Assembly: GCF_041902845.1 (NCBI RefSeq)
Contig: NZ_CP159486.1
Location: forward strand, 558,001 to 622,000
DNA length: 64,000 nucleotides
Direction of reading: 5' to 3'
From: Limibacterium fermenti
Lineage (GTDB): Bacteria; Bacteroidota; Bacteroidia; Bacteroidales; Dysgonomonadaceae
This document shows, piece after piece, positions 47,418-56,588 of the stretch (positions are counted from its first letter, which is position 1; the number at the start of each line of letters is the position of its first letter). The position numbers and the translations under genes are program-made. The notes beneath the pieces were generated by a model. It did not search any database, was not told the origin of the DNA, and was given only the letters and a program-made list of their open reading frames with translations.

Positions 47418-49779
47418 GCGGAACAAGGAACTTTGGGCGGATTACGACAAGACGAATGCTTCGAGAAAAGCAGCTTCGGAAGGGACGGTGAGGGAAGTAT
47501 CTTCCATGAAACAGTATTATGACGAAACCAAAAAAGCCACGAAGGAAATCGAAAGTAACCGGAAAAGTATCGAACGGCTTGAAAAATCGATGAAGAAAGT
47601 TCCGGAAGCCATACCGGCAAAAGCGGTTGAAAAAAGTTTTAAGCAAATAACCAAGGAATTGACCAATCAGATTAATACAATGAAAATGCATGGTGATACA
47701 GGTTCGGAAACATTGAACAGGCTTCAACATGAGTTAGGTGAATTAAATGATATCGCAGGAGATACCCAAAGAGCCATAAAAGGTATCGGCAGCGATACGA
47801 TAGCTTTCGATACGGTGATGGAAGGGACGCAGGGAATTGCGGCGGGATTCCAAGTAGCGCAAGGGGCCGCGGCCTTATTCGGGGTAGAAGAGGAAAAGTT
47901 GATGCCAATGATGGTGAGATTGCAGGCGATAATGGCTACAACGAGCGGATTGCAGCAGATAGGGAATACCCTTCAAAAGGAATCGAACGTGATGCGTGCC
48001 GTACATAACCTGCAACTTAGCGCGGCGGCGAAAGCCGAGGCTGCGCATGCTATGGCAATTGCGGCCAAAACAGGGGCGGAAAAATTGAGCATTGCCGGTA
48101 CGGTGAAGGCAACCGTCGCCCAAAAGGCTTTTAACCTTGTAGCGAAAGCGAATCCGTATGTACTGCTTGCGACGGCGATAATTTCGGTTGTGGGTGCGAT
48201 AGCGTTGCTTACGCGTGCAAATAAAGAGCATACTACCGGGCAAAAGCGGATGAACGATTTGGGCAAGGCGGCGATCGAGGGTTATAACGAACAGCAAGTG
48301 GAATTGGAGATCATGCAAAAACGGATAAATGATACGACCACGAGCCTGGACGAAAAACAACGTATGCTGAAAACCGTGAATGAAAAATACTTGGACAGCA
48401 ACCATCAATTAAAGAATATAAACGAATTGGAGGCGTGGTTGGTGAACTCCACTCCGGCAGTGGTGGAGGCGTACGTGGCACGTGCAACAGCGGAAGCCGC
48501 GCGGCAAAAAGCAGTGGAAACGAATATGAAGATATTGGGGGAAGAAAAAAAATCGGATAAGGAACTTTTGAAATGGACGGATGATTTCGTTGCTTCCGTT
48601 TATGGGCTTTTCGGTGATGCGGAGGAGTTGAGGAGCCGCCGTGCAGACTATTACCGTGAAAAAAACATAGCGGGTTTGCAGAAAGAAAAAGAGTTTTATA
48701 TCCAAACAGCTATCGAGACGGGTAATAAAGCTTCGGAAGCCTATTCCAAGTTGGGTTTAAAGACGGGTGATGAAAAGGACGAACAAACGACGACTACCGC
48801 CCCTGAAGAATTGAAATACTGGCAAACGGATCAATACAGACAGGAACAGGATGCCTTTGAGGAAAATTTAAAAGCGAAACGATCGATAAAAGAGATTAAC
48901 GTTGCCCAAGATTTGGAAATCGATAAAAAACAGACGGATGCCATCTTGGAGGAGTTGAAGAGGCGGCATGAAGAGGAGGTGGAAATGGAGCGTGCCAAAG
49001 AAGAGCGGAAACGGGAAATAGTAGAAGCTTCGGTGAATACTCTTCAAAGTATCGGAGGTACGCTGTTTTCCATTAATAGTGACCGGCTGTCGCAAGAGCT
49101 GGAAGATTTGGACGAATATTATACGACGGATGCCGAGGAGGCAAGGACGAATGCCGATAAGAAATATATTACGGAAAAAGAACTATCGGCAAAGAAGCTA
49201 GAAATAAAGCGCAAGCAGGCCCAATCGGATAAGCTGGAGGGTATATTCAATATAGGAATATCGACAGCCATAGCTATTGCAAAAGCGAATCCAAATGTTG
49301 TTTTAATGGCTTTAGCGGCTGCGGTTGGAGCCGTTCAACTGGCCGCAGTAGCTTCGAAACCATTACCCAAATACTGGAAAGGTACGAAAGGGAACCGGGG
49401 CGAACTAGCGTGGGTCGGCGAGCACGGGCCGGAATTGATGTGGGTTCCGAAGGGAGCGAGTGTGGTACCGAACGTTGTAAGCCGGGATGCAATGGCAAAT
49501 AAACGCTACGATTTGTTGCAAGATTGGAATATACCCAGCATTTATAACATCGAATTGCCACGTGTATCGAAAGAGACCATCCGGGAAGTGCGGGATGTGC
49601 AGAAGCAAGACTCCATCGATTATGACCTGTTGGGAAAGTCGGTTGCACGATATATAAAAACGGGGCGCCCGGTAAAAAACAATGTGAGTGTGACGGTTGA
49701 CGGGGGTGGTGTGACGGTTGACGATAACGGAAACCGGAGAATATACAAGAACCGCAAATATATAGGGGTATGGAATTGA
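47329..49779 (+). CDS. Tail tape-measure protein
   Basis: The 816-residue protein is largely coiled coil (KIAELRERNKELWADYDKTN, QLELEIMQKRIND-like) with one strongly hydrophobic helix pair near residue 280 (PYVLLATAIISVVGAIALLT), typical of tape-measure proteins that set tail length and later form a channel. The C-terminal region (GELAWVGEHGPELMWVPKGA, then VTVDGGGVTVDDNGNRRIYK) is a globular tail-tip segment common in Bacteroides phages. It is the largest gene of the tail module. Its end overlaps the next gene by 10 bases. Confidence 0.9.
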   Translation: MDKETNVIIRFTADSGGLEETNQKIAELRERNKELWADYDKTNASRKAASEGTVREVSSMKQYYDETKKATKEIESNRKSIERLEKSMKKVPEAIPAKAVEKSFKQITKELTNQINTMKMHGDTGSETLNRLQHELGELNDIAGDTQRAIKGIGSDTIAFDTVMEGTQGIAAGFQVAQGAAALFGVEEEKLMPMMVRLQAIMATTSGLQQIGNTLQKESNVMRAVHNLQLSAAAKAEAAHAMAIAAKTGAEKLSIAGTVKATVAQKAFNLVAKANPYVLLATAIISVVGAIALLTRANKEHTTGQKRMNDLGKAAIEGYNEQQVELEIMQKRINDTTTSLDEKQRMLKTVNEKYLDSNHQLKNINELEAWLVNSTPAVVEAYVARATAEAARQKAVETNMKILGEEKKSDKELLKWTDDFVASVYGLFGDAEELRSRRADYYREKNIAGLQKEKEFYIQTAIETGNKASEAYSKLGLKTGDEKDEQTTTTAPEELKYWQTDQYRQEQDAFEENLKAKRSIKEINVAQDLEIDKKQTDAILEELKRRHEEEVEMERAKEERKREIVEASVNTLQSIGGTLFSINSDRLSQELEDLDEYYTTDAEEARTNADKKYITEKELSAKKLEIKRKQAQSDKLEGIFNIGISTAIAIAKANPNVVLMALAAAVGAVQLAAVASKPLPKYWKGTKGNRGELAWVGEHGPELMWVPKGASVVPNVVSRDAMANKRYDLLQDWNIPSIYNIELPRVSKETIREVRDVQKQDSIDYDLLGKSVARYIKTGRPVKNNVSVTVDGGGVTVDDNGNRRIYKNRKYIGVWN

Positions 49780-52028
49780 GATTTACGTTGATATCGGATG
49801 GTGGACGGTTGGAGATAACGGAGCCGGTGGGGTTTGACCAGTTCGAGCCGGAGATTTCGCGGAATGAAATGCACGGGGTGAGCGTGGAATTCAGCGATAT
49901 CGACATGGAATTTACCGATTGTGAGGCTGTTGAATTGATTTCAGGTAAATACGAGGAAAACATTGACAGTGTTATCGAGTTAGCCGTGTCGATGAAGTGC
50001 AGCGACGGGGATGAATTTACCGATATTTATAACGGGAAGTTGGACCTGGCAACTTACCAGTTATTGAACAAGGGCTACACATCTGTAAAATGCAAGGTCG
50101 GACAGGCGGGTGTATTGACCACTTTTAATAACCGGATCAGCACGGATATATGCGTAGATGATGCGGTATCGGTCGACGGGAACCCGTTGGAGGAATATGC
50201 CTGCATCCATAAGGTTGTTTCCGTTCCGGGGAAAGCGTTGACGTCGGTCTTCCGTTCGGATAACGAGACAGCTACGGGAGAGGATATCGTTATCATCGAC
50301 GGGCTGTTGCTGGAAGGATCGCTCCAGTTTCCGGATACATCCGTCATCTTTACGCCACCCATTTATAATATAACAGCCTCGGATATCGAAGGAGCCCGTT
50401 TTGAGCAAATCGCCGTTTACAGGGATTCGATATTGGATAAAGACGACAGCGTATATGTTTGCAGCGAATCGGACAAGTTGACATCACGGAAATACAAGAT
50501 TCAATTTAGAATCGATGCGACCTGCAAGATTACGGGAAATGTTCCAGATTTCACTTTAACGGGAGGGTATGTGCGCCTATCGACCGATCCCAAAGGGCGG
50601 GACATTATTAAACAGTATAGTATTCCAGCCTCGGGAATCAGTACCTCAGGAGGAAATGCGGTTATTTCTATCGATACGGGGGAAATGATATCGGAAGGGC
50701 TGGAGTTCGAAGCCTTGTATTTAGCCGTCATATTGGAAATCACTTTAAAGAATTTCCCTTCAACTACTATTTCGCTCTATTATAACAGCAGTGCGGATAC
50801 TTATTTTGAAATGCAGATGGAAACAGTGGCGGCACCTTCGGATGTGAGGTGTTCGATGGTTCATGAGGTTTTATCGCGGGTGTCGGAATCTATTACAGAC
50901 GGGGAATTGAAGGTGCGGAGTGATTATTACGGGCGGGCGGACAGTGAGGTTGAAACGCCCAGCTCGTTGAAATACGACGGGCCCGGGGGCTTGCGGGCAT
51001 TGACGAACGGTTATAAACTGAGAGATTATATTTATACGGACGGGAGTATGCCGCGGATGTATGTGTCGATGAAAAAAATGATACAGTCGTTGTCGGCGAT
51101 TGATAATACCGGTTGCGGTTTTTCCCGGGAGGCAGGGCGTTGGTGGGTACGTGTGGAGGATTGGGCATGGTTCTACCAAGATACGAAATTATTCAGCATT
51201 GATCATCCGGCACATACAGAGCGGGTTCATAATGCGGAAGAGACCTATACACGGTTGAGGGTGGGATATAAGAAATACGCGGATATCAGTGAGACGAACG
51301 TGACGGATACGTTTCACTCGGAACGGAATTATTCCACGTACGCCAAAGCGGTCGACAAAGAACTGAACGAGTTGAGTGATTTTGTTGCGGATGCCTACGT
51401 GATTGAATATACGAGGCGTAAATCGTTGGAAAAGGATACAAAAGATTGGCAGTACGACGAAACCCTGTTTATTTTGTGCCTGATGCGCCAAGACAGCATT
51501 ACCACGGAAGAGGGTTCGGACGAAGAGGTACGGCAATACGGTGAATATGAAATTGACAACGGGATGGAGGAAACGGGAGGAAGTGTGATATCACCGGAGA
51601 CGATGTTGAATGTTTATATTTCGCCGGCGCGGAATGCGCGGCGTTGGGCGGCACGCTTTGCCGAATATCCGGGAGCCCACGGCTTGGGATATGCTTCGGG
51701 AACCCGCAACACCAATGCAAGGGGGAAGGCAAAAAAACGCGGGAGTGTGATAGTGTCCGGAGAAGGAACTACGACCAAAGTATTTTTCGTCCAGGCGGAT
51801 GATCCGGCGGTAGTACAGGAAAACGCGGCGATAGGGAAGGCAACCGCCAAGCTAAAGGCTCAATTGCTGAAATTCGAATACCCGATATCACTGGAGCAAT
51901 ACCAAACAATTAGGATGAATCCATACGGATATATCTTGGTAGACGGGGAAAAATGTTGGATAAAATCCGTGAAATACGGGTTTAAAACAGGGTTGACAAA
52001 ATTCGAATTAATACCGGAATGGAAATGA
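49770..52028 (+). CDS. Tail protein downstream of the tape measure
   Basis: The 752-residue protein has beta-rich segments throughout (LRFTLISDGGRLEITEPVGF, then FSDIDMEFTDCEAVELISGK, then IEYTRRKSLEKDTKDWQYDE), with no enzymatic motif or signal. Size, beta content and the place right after the tape measure fit a distal tail or tail-hub protein. Starts at ATG 49770, overlapping the tape-measure stop. Its own stop overlaps the next start (ATGA). Confidence 0.7.
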   Translation: MELRFTLISDGGRLEITEPVGFDQFEPEISRNEMHGVSVEFSDIDMEFTDCEAVELISGKYEENIDSVIELAVSMKCSDGDEFTDIYNGKLDLATYQLLNKGYTSVKCKVGQAGVLTTFNNRISTDICVDDAVSVDGNPLEEYACIHKVVSVPGKALTSVFRSDNETATGEDIVIIDGLLLEGSLQFPDTSVIFTPPIYNITASDIEGARFEQIAVYRDSILDKDDSVYVCSESDKLTSRKYKIQFRIDATCKITGNVPDFTLTGGYVRLSTDPKGRDIIKQYSIPASGISTSGGNAVISIDTGEMISEGLEFEALYLAVILEITLKNFPSTTISLYYNSSADTYFEMQMETVAAPSDVRCSMVHEVLSRVSESITDGELKVRSDYYGRADSEVETPSSLKYDGPGGLRALTNGYKLRDYIYTDGSMPRMYVSMKKMIQSLSAIDNTGCGFSREAGRWWVRVEDWAWFYQDTKLFSIDHPAHTERVHNAEETYTRLRVGYKKYADISETNVTDTFHSERNYSTYAKAVDKELNELSDFVADAYVIEYTRRKSLEKDTKDWQYDETLFILCLMRQDSITTEEGSDEEVRQYGEYEIDNGMEETGGSVISPETMLNVYISPARNARRWAARFAEYPGAHGLGYASGTRNTNARGKAKKRGSVIVSGEGTTTKVFFVQADDPAVVQENAAIGKATAKLKAQLLKFEYPISLEQYQTIRMNPYGYILVDGEKCWIKSVKYGFKTGLTKFELIPEWK

Positions 52029-52732
52029 TAACGGGAAAATATTGTTTTGTACAATTTAACGAAGGGCTGACGGAGTGCGAAATGCCGTTGCCGGTAAAGA
52101 ATTTGAATGATTTACGATTTTTTATCGACAACAGTATAACGGAATTGAATGTGGATATTGTAGGGCTTAACGGAGAGATGATACGAGAGTTCGTGCATTC
52201 GTTCAATTATTTTTCGACGGGACTGGATTTGTCGGGAATTTTAACGGCAGAGGATTGTTTCAGGCTGAAGCTTACCGATAAAACGGCAGGAAAGGTTTAC
52301 TATTCCAATGTATTGGTTTATCTACCCGAAACGGAATATTTGCATTTGTCATATTGGTGCGACAAGGATGAATTCGGATTCCATTATGAAGCGAACAAAC
52401 CGAATACGGTGAGGATTCCTGCAATCCTGCGGAAGCCATCGTATGTGGAGAATGCCGAAAAATATACGGATTCCAACGGCAAGACGCGGGTTTTGTACAA
52501 AGAGATTCAAAAGAAATATGCTTTGCAAACGGATTACATGCCCTATTCATGGCATGATAAATTGAAGATCGCCTTGAGCCATGACTTGGTGAAAATCAAT
52601 GATACAGAAATGGACGAGACGGGAAATTATACGCTCGGGGACGAAATAAACGAATCGGCATGCGGCGTTGAATGCGTGATGGGGGAAACGGAAGTGGCGG
52701 AGAATTTTACCGAGCGGAATACGAATTGTTGA
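52025..52732 (+). CDS. Tail-associated structural protein
   Basis: The 235-residue protein is acidic and beta-rich (KYCFVQFNEGLTECEMPLPV, then VYYSNVLVYLPETEYLHLSY). ATG 52025 overlaps the previous TGA, so this start is preferred to the upstream 52019. Its place between the tail protein and the portal suggests a tail component. No family motif was recognised. Confidence 0.6.
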   Translation: MITGKYCFVQFNEGLTECEMPLPVKNLNDLRFFIDNSITELNVDIVGLNGEMIREFVHSFNYFSTGLDLSGILTAEDCFRLKLTDKTAGKVYYSNVLVYLPETEYLHLSYWCDKDEFGFHYEANKPNTVRIPAILRKPSYVENAEKYTDSNGKTRVLYKEIQKKYALQTDYMPYSWHDKLKIALSHDLVKINDTEMDETGNYTLGDEINESACGVECVMGETEVAENFTERNTNC

Positions 52733-52781
52733 AATTGAGACAAAGGGACAAGGAGACAGGGGGTGAAAAAAATAAAGAATT

Positions 52782-54521
52782 ATGGAAATAACAGTTGATT
52801 TTTTGAAAAAGGTTCTACAAAACAATTATCCGAATTATAAGAAGACGGTTGATTTGGCCAACGATTTGAAGGTTCATTACAACGGCCGGATGCCGGATGA
52901 TTTGATTAGCAAGCGGCGCCCGAACGAACCGGAAGAGGTGAAAAATTACCGAAAGGAGATTTATGTGCCGATCACCAAAAACCCGATATCAAAAGTGTTG
53001 ACGTCACTGCAAAAGATACGGCGTTCGAAAGACTGGGTAATTAATTACGGGAATGATATGCCGGCGATTGTGCGGACAGGAGAGAGCCTAAAAGATTATT
53101 GCGAGTACCACTATCCGGGATTTACCAGCGTTACAAACTGGGTATTCAGCGAACTGCTGGGACAATATTTATTGGATGCGAATGCTTTCGTAGCGGTTGT
53201 CCTCAAGAAGAAACAAACCAATGAGAATGAGTATGAGGAACCGGTTGCGGAAATATTCCCGAGCGAGAATACGGTGTATTACGAAGAGGGCGCGGTATTG
53301 GTTGTGAAATCGAGGGATGTCATTCCCTACATGACTCCTGGGGGAAGATATACGTACTATGACGGGAGGATATATTACGCTTTAACGCCGGAAAGGATTG
53401 TCCGGTTTGAGCAAGTGCGGAAAAACGGGCAGTTCGAAATTGCGATTGATTACGAGCATGGTGTGGGGGAATTGCCGGCCTGCAAGACGGGAGGCGTTTT
53501 CCGGGAGAGGGTGAACAATGATACGATTTACGAAAGCCGGATTGCGGGGATGGTTCCGCATTTGAAAGAAGCGGCTCGGGAGTACAGCGACCTACAGGCG
53601 GAGGTTGTTCAACACATCCATAGTGAAAAATATTATTACACGGCGACGGATTGCAAAGCCTGTAACGGATCAGGGCGGTTGTCGAACGATAAGATTTGTG
53701 ATAAATGCAACGGTACTGGGCTTGTCCAATCCATAAGCCCATACGGGCAGTACCTGATAAAACAGAAAGAGTTGGGTACGGCTCCCCAACCACCGATAGG
53801 ATATATACAAAAGGACACGTCGATAGCCAAATTGCAGGATGAGCGGGTGGATAAACATATTTATCGTGCGCTTGCGAGCATTAATATGCAATTCCTTGAC
53901 CAAACACCGTTGAACCAAAGCGGTTATGCGAAAGAAGTGGACAAGGACGAGTTGAACAATTTTGTAAATTCCATTGCCGAGGATTTGGTGAAAATCATGG
54001 ATAATGTATACCGGTATATTTGTGATTACCGGTATATGATATCGGTACCGGATAAGGAAACACGGCGTTCGATGTTACCGGTTATATCCGTTCCTGAAAA
54101 GTTCGACTTATTGGGGAGTGATTATATGATCAGCGAATTGAAATCGGCAAAGGAGGCGGGTATCAACCCTATCATCATAAAAAATATGGAAATAGAATTC
54201 CTGAAAAAGCAGTATAATGCGAATCCTGATATTGCCAGCGAATTGGAGTGCATATATGAAATAGACCCTCTCCCGGGATTGTCGGAAGATGATAAGTTGG
54301 TTATGTTGAACAACGGGGGTATTTCGGAAGAGGATTATGCTGTAAGTTGTAATATAACCCAACTGGTAAGAAGGGCTAAGAATGAAAATAGCGGTTTTTT
54401 TAAAAAGGAAGCAAAGGAGAAACGGGATTTGATTTACGGGTATGTGAAAAATCTTATGGAAAAAACGGACGGGAGCAATACGAAAAGGATTCTGGGGGCA
54501 GGTATGAAGGATGAAGGATGA
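52782..54521 (+). CDS. Portal protein with DnaJ-type zinc motif
   Basis: The 579-residue protein occupies the portal position before MuF. It shows portal-like features: a helical core with VTNWVFSELLGQYLLDANAF, the hairpin EIFPSENTVYYEEGAVLVVK, and the C-terminal helical stem region ASINMQFLDQTPLNQSGYAK, then LNNFVNSIAEDLVKIMDNVY. Unexpectedly, residues 291-312 carry two CxxCxGxG repeats (CKACNGSG, CDKCNGTG), the zinc-binding motif of DnaJ chaperones, inserted between the wing-like domain and the stem. The start follows a 50-base gap. The stop lies at the first of two tandem 21-bp copies. Confidence 0.82.
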   Translation: MEITVDFLKKVLQNNYPNYKKTVDLANDLKVHYNGRMPDDLISKRRPNEPEEVKNYRKEIYVPITKNPISKVLTSLQKIRRSKDWVINYGNDMPAIVRTGESLKDYCEYHYPGFTSVTNWVFSELLGQYLLDANAFVAVVLKKKQTNENEYEEPVAEIFPSENTVYYEEGAVLVVKSRDVIPYMTPGGRYTYYDGRIYYALTPERIVRFEQVRKNGQFEIAIDYEHGVGELPACKTGGVFRERVNNDTIYESRIAGMVPHLKEAAREYSDLQAEVVQHIHSEKYYYTATDCKACNGSGRLSNDKICDKCNGTGLVQSISPYGQYLIKQKELGTAPQPPIGYIQKDTSIAKLQDERVDKHIYRALASINMQFLDQTPLNQSGYAKEVDKDELNNFVNSIAEDLVKIMDNVYRYICDYRYMISVPDKETRRSMLPVISVPEKFDLLGSDYMISELKSAKEAGINPIIIKNMEIEFLKKQYNANPDIASELECIYEIDPLPGLSEDDKLVMLNNGGISEEDYAVSCNITQLVRRAKNENSGFFKKEAKEKRDLIYGYVKNLMEKTDGSNTKRILGAGMKDEG

Positions 54522-54542
54522 GGTATGAAGGATGAAGGATGA
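54501..54542 (+). repeat. Tandem 21-bp duplication at the portal gene end
   Basis: Two exact 21-base copies encode Gly-Met-Lys-Asp-Glu-Gly-stop twice in succession. The first copy ends the portal gene and the second is noncoding but still in frame. GAGGAGAGGTG, the ribosome-binding site and GTG start of the next gene, follows. Confidence 0.85.
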
Positions 54543-54552
54543 GTGAGGAGAG

Positions 54553-56067
54553 GTGAAAAAAAATAACGGGAAAATGGGAAAGGTGAGACCTGAAGACATC
54601 CAAAGGCAGATAGCTGATGCCTTATCGGCATTCGGTAAAAGTTTAAGTGGCATTGAGAATAAAATGTTGCAAGAGATAGAAATGCTGATAAAAGAATTGG
54701 ATGTAGACCGGAACGGGAAGATAAAGACTACTTCGGGGAATATAAAAAAAGTAACCTTGATTTCGAAGAAACTGGAAAAGATAGTCTTAAATAAAGAATA
54801 TGTGAAAGATACCGCTACCTTCCTCCAATCGTTCAGGAGAAATTCGGCTTTACAAGACGGGATGTACGGTCAAAAGCGAACGGAGGGGGTGCGTGAAACG
54901 GAACGATTGAGTATTGAAATGGTTGCGGATAATTTAACGGAAAGCGGCGTTAAAGCCAATATTGTGAATCCGGTTAAGCGAATGCTTGTGGAGAATATTA
55001 CCACAGGCGGCAGCTACAGTGATTTGACCGCCCGGTTGCGGGAAATGCTTACACCCGCGGATGGTTCAGGTATTGTAACGAAATACGTGAAGACGTATGC
55101 GTTGGACAGCCTGAACAGTTTTTCGGCGAATTATAATTCGATTATCAGTAAGGATAGGGGATATGAATGGTTTGTATACACGGGATCGCTTTTGGAGACG
55201 AGCCGTGAGTTTTGTAAACTAATGGTCAAGAAGAAATATTTCCATGTGAGTGAAATACCGGAACTATTGAAAGGACATATCGGCGGGCACCAGTGTGAAT
55301 TATCGGGGAAAACCGGCTTGCCCAAAGGAATGAAAGAAGAAACGACAGAAGAAAATTTCCACCAGTTGCGCGGAGGTTGGAACTGCGGGCACCAAATCAC
55401 CGGCATTCCGGAAGGGCAAGTACCGAAAGCATTGCGGGATAAAGTTGCTTATGCCCAAAAAGAGGGAGTAAATGTTTCCGGAAATGATAAACACGGATTC
55501 GGGACATTGAATTTTGATCCTACAGGGATTAAGACTTTTATCGATTTAACGACCCACCTGTCTAAAAAGGTATCGTCGAAGATAAAAAAGGAAGGCCTTG
55601 AAACTTACCTGGGCAATAATGCCCATGAGACATTTGATTATGGGAAAGGTAAGATATATACGATGGAAGGATCGGAATACAATCCTGCGGAGTTTCATAT
55701 AGCGGAAAAACTGGAAAAGGCAGGGAACCATGTTATTTTTCCGAACCAAGGGGATTTAGGGAAAGGGCGGAAAAGCGATATCTGGATATATGATGCCAAA
55801 ACCTATTATCAACGGCAAGTAGAAATGAAGTCACTGTTCGGGAATTCGTACGAAACCGTTTCAAAGCAATTATCGAGCGGATCGGGGCAATCGAGCATCG
55901 TCGCATACGATATACAATCGGGGATTAAAAAGAACTGGCTGATTAAAGGATTGCGCGAAGGTTGGAGTAAAAATACGCGGGCCGTATTGTTGAATTGGAA
56001 AGGGCAATGGTATGAATTGAGCAAGAAAAAAATATTTTCTGATGAAATTCACAGACTGTTGCCATAA
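54553..56067 (+). CDS. MuF-type head protein with C-terminal nuclease-like toxin domain
   Basis: The 504-residue protein has the phage Mu gpF-like minor head domain in residues about 80-295 (ETERLSIEMVADNLTESGVK, GWNCGHQITGI with the usual Cys and His). A linker follows (DKHGFGTLNFDPTGIK). The C-terminal about 150 residues look like a CdiA C-terminal PD-(D/E)XK-type toxin: Glu380 in NPAEFHIAEKLEKAG, Asp409 in KSDIWIYD, and Glu424/Lys426 in VEMKSL. MuF proteins with variable C-terminal toxins are known from temperate phages and are delivered with the virion. No immunity gene is next to it on the same strand. Start is GTG 54553 after GAGGAG, or ATG 54574. Confidence 0.85.
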   Translation: MKKNNGKMGKVRPEDIQRQIADALSAFGKSLSGIENKMLQEIEMLIKELDVDRNGKIKTTSGNIKKVTLISKKLEKIVLNKEYVKDTATFLQSFRRNSALQDGMYGQKRTEGVRETERLSIEMVADNLTESGVKANIVNPVKRMLVENITTGGSYSDLTARLREMLTPADGSGIVTKYVKTYALDSLNSFSANYNSIISKDRGYEWFVYTGSLLETSREFCKLMVKKKYFHVSEIPELLKGHIGGHQCELSGKTGLPKGMKEETTEENFHQLRGGWNCGHQITGIPEGQVPKALRDKVAYAQKEGVNVSGNDKHGFGTLNFDPTGIKTFIDLTTHLSKKVSSKIKKEGLETYLGNNAHETFDYGKGKIYTMEGSEYNPAEFHIAEKLEKAGNHVIFPNQGDLGKGRKSDIWIYDAKTYYQRQVEMKSLFGNSYETVSKQLSSGSGQSSIVAYDIQSGIKKNWLIKGLREGWSKNTRAVLLNWKGQWYELSKKKIFSDEIHRLLP

Positions 56068-56190
56068 AAAAATATAAGCAGCCATTTGACAGGCTGCTTA
56101 CTTCATTCAGGCTTTCGCCTCCGGTCGCTCTTCGCGTTGCCGGTAAGGGTTATTACGCTACCCAGTGAGCGGAGATCATTTATTTTTTAT
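56066..56190 (-). ncRNA. Structured phage small RNA, convergent to the MuF toxin gene
   Basis: On the minus strand a TATATTTG promoter element (56196-56203) is followed about 90 bases later by AAGCAGCC-8nt-GGCTGCTT (56076-56099) and seven T, a complete terminator whose T run overlaps the MuF stop codon. Between them are GGC-GAAA-GCC (56110-56119, GNRA loop), CCGG..CGC..GCG..CCGG (56121-56143) and GGGT..ACCC (56147-56163). An alternative long-range pairing, CTCCG (56119-56123) with CGGAG (56170-56174) and GCTC with GAGC, excludes the CCGG hairpin. No open frame of note exists. No known RNA class was recognised. Confidence 0.65.
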
Positions 56191-56195
56191 TTATG

Positions 56196-56203
56196 CAAAT
56201 ATA
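56196..56203 (-). promoter_or_regulatory. -7 promoter element of the phage small RNA
   Basis: TATATTTG on the minus strand fits TAnnTTTG. Transcription would start near 56190 and run toward the MuF gene end. The -33 element is not clear. Confidence 0.5.
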
Positions 56204-56293
56204 AGGCATATTTTTTTGAAAAGATAATTTTCAGGGAAAAGTTTTACGGAAAATAACAATCAATCTTTATGATTATAATTAATTCCAAATGAT

Positions 56294-56301
56294 TATATTT
56301 G
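56294..56301 (+). promoter_or_regulatory. -7 promoter element of the capsid module
   Basis: TATATTTG in the context AAATGATTATATTTGTAT, the same extended sequence as at 44314 and 40917, lies 36 bases before the next start codon. It would give the scaffold and capsid genes their own strong transcript. Confidence 0.65.
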
Positions 56302-56336
56302 TATGTAATTAAATACTTAATAAACGATTCAATAAA

Positions 56337-56573
56337 ATGGAGAAAGGGAAATATATAAAAGTAACGCTTAAGGATGGGACAAAACATGTGATTTTATCAT
56401 CCAACGAAGCATTTTACAAGAAAACAGGGGTGAAAATCAGCGTCCCGACACAGGCGGAAATCGAGAAGGCATTTCCGGAGGAAAGGAGACATGGAGGCAG
56501 GGAGACGGATGGACTGAGAGGCAAAGAGACAAAGGGACAGGCAGATGAGAATGAGACAGAGGAAAGTAAATAA
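56337..56573 (+). CDS. Small phage protein before the scaffold
   Basis: The 78-residue protein has an N-terminal beta segment (KYIKVTLKDGTKHVILSSNE) and a hydrophilic, probably disordered Glu/Lys/Gly tail (ERRHGGRETDGLRGKETKGQ). No motif is recognised. It is first after the promoter at 56294 and 16 bases before the scaffold gene. Possible head accessory. Confidence 0.55.
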   Translation: MEKGKYIKVTLKDGTKHVILSSNEAFYKKTGVKISVPTQAEIEKAFPEERRHGGRETDGLRGKETKGQADENETEESK

Positions 56574-56588
56574 AACAAATAAAAAAAT

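Noticed and set aside
54434..54653. Minus-strand frames rich in HPSSFIP repeats
   Set aside because: They are shadows of the 21-bp tandem duplication at the portal gene end.
56068..56336. Immunity gene for the MuF toxin
   Set aside because: No plausible frame on either strand; the region holds a structured RNA and promoters instead.
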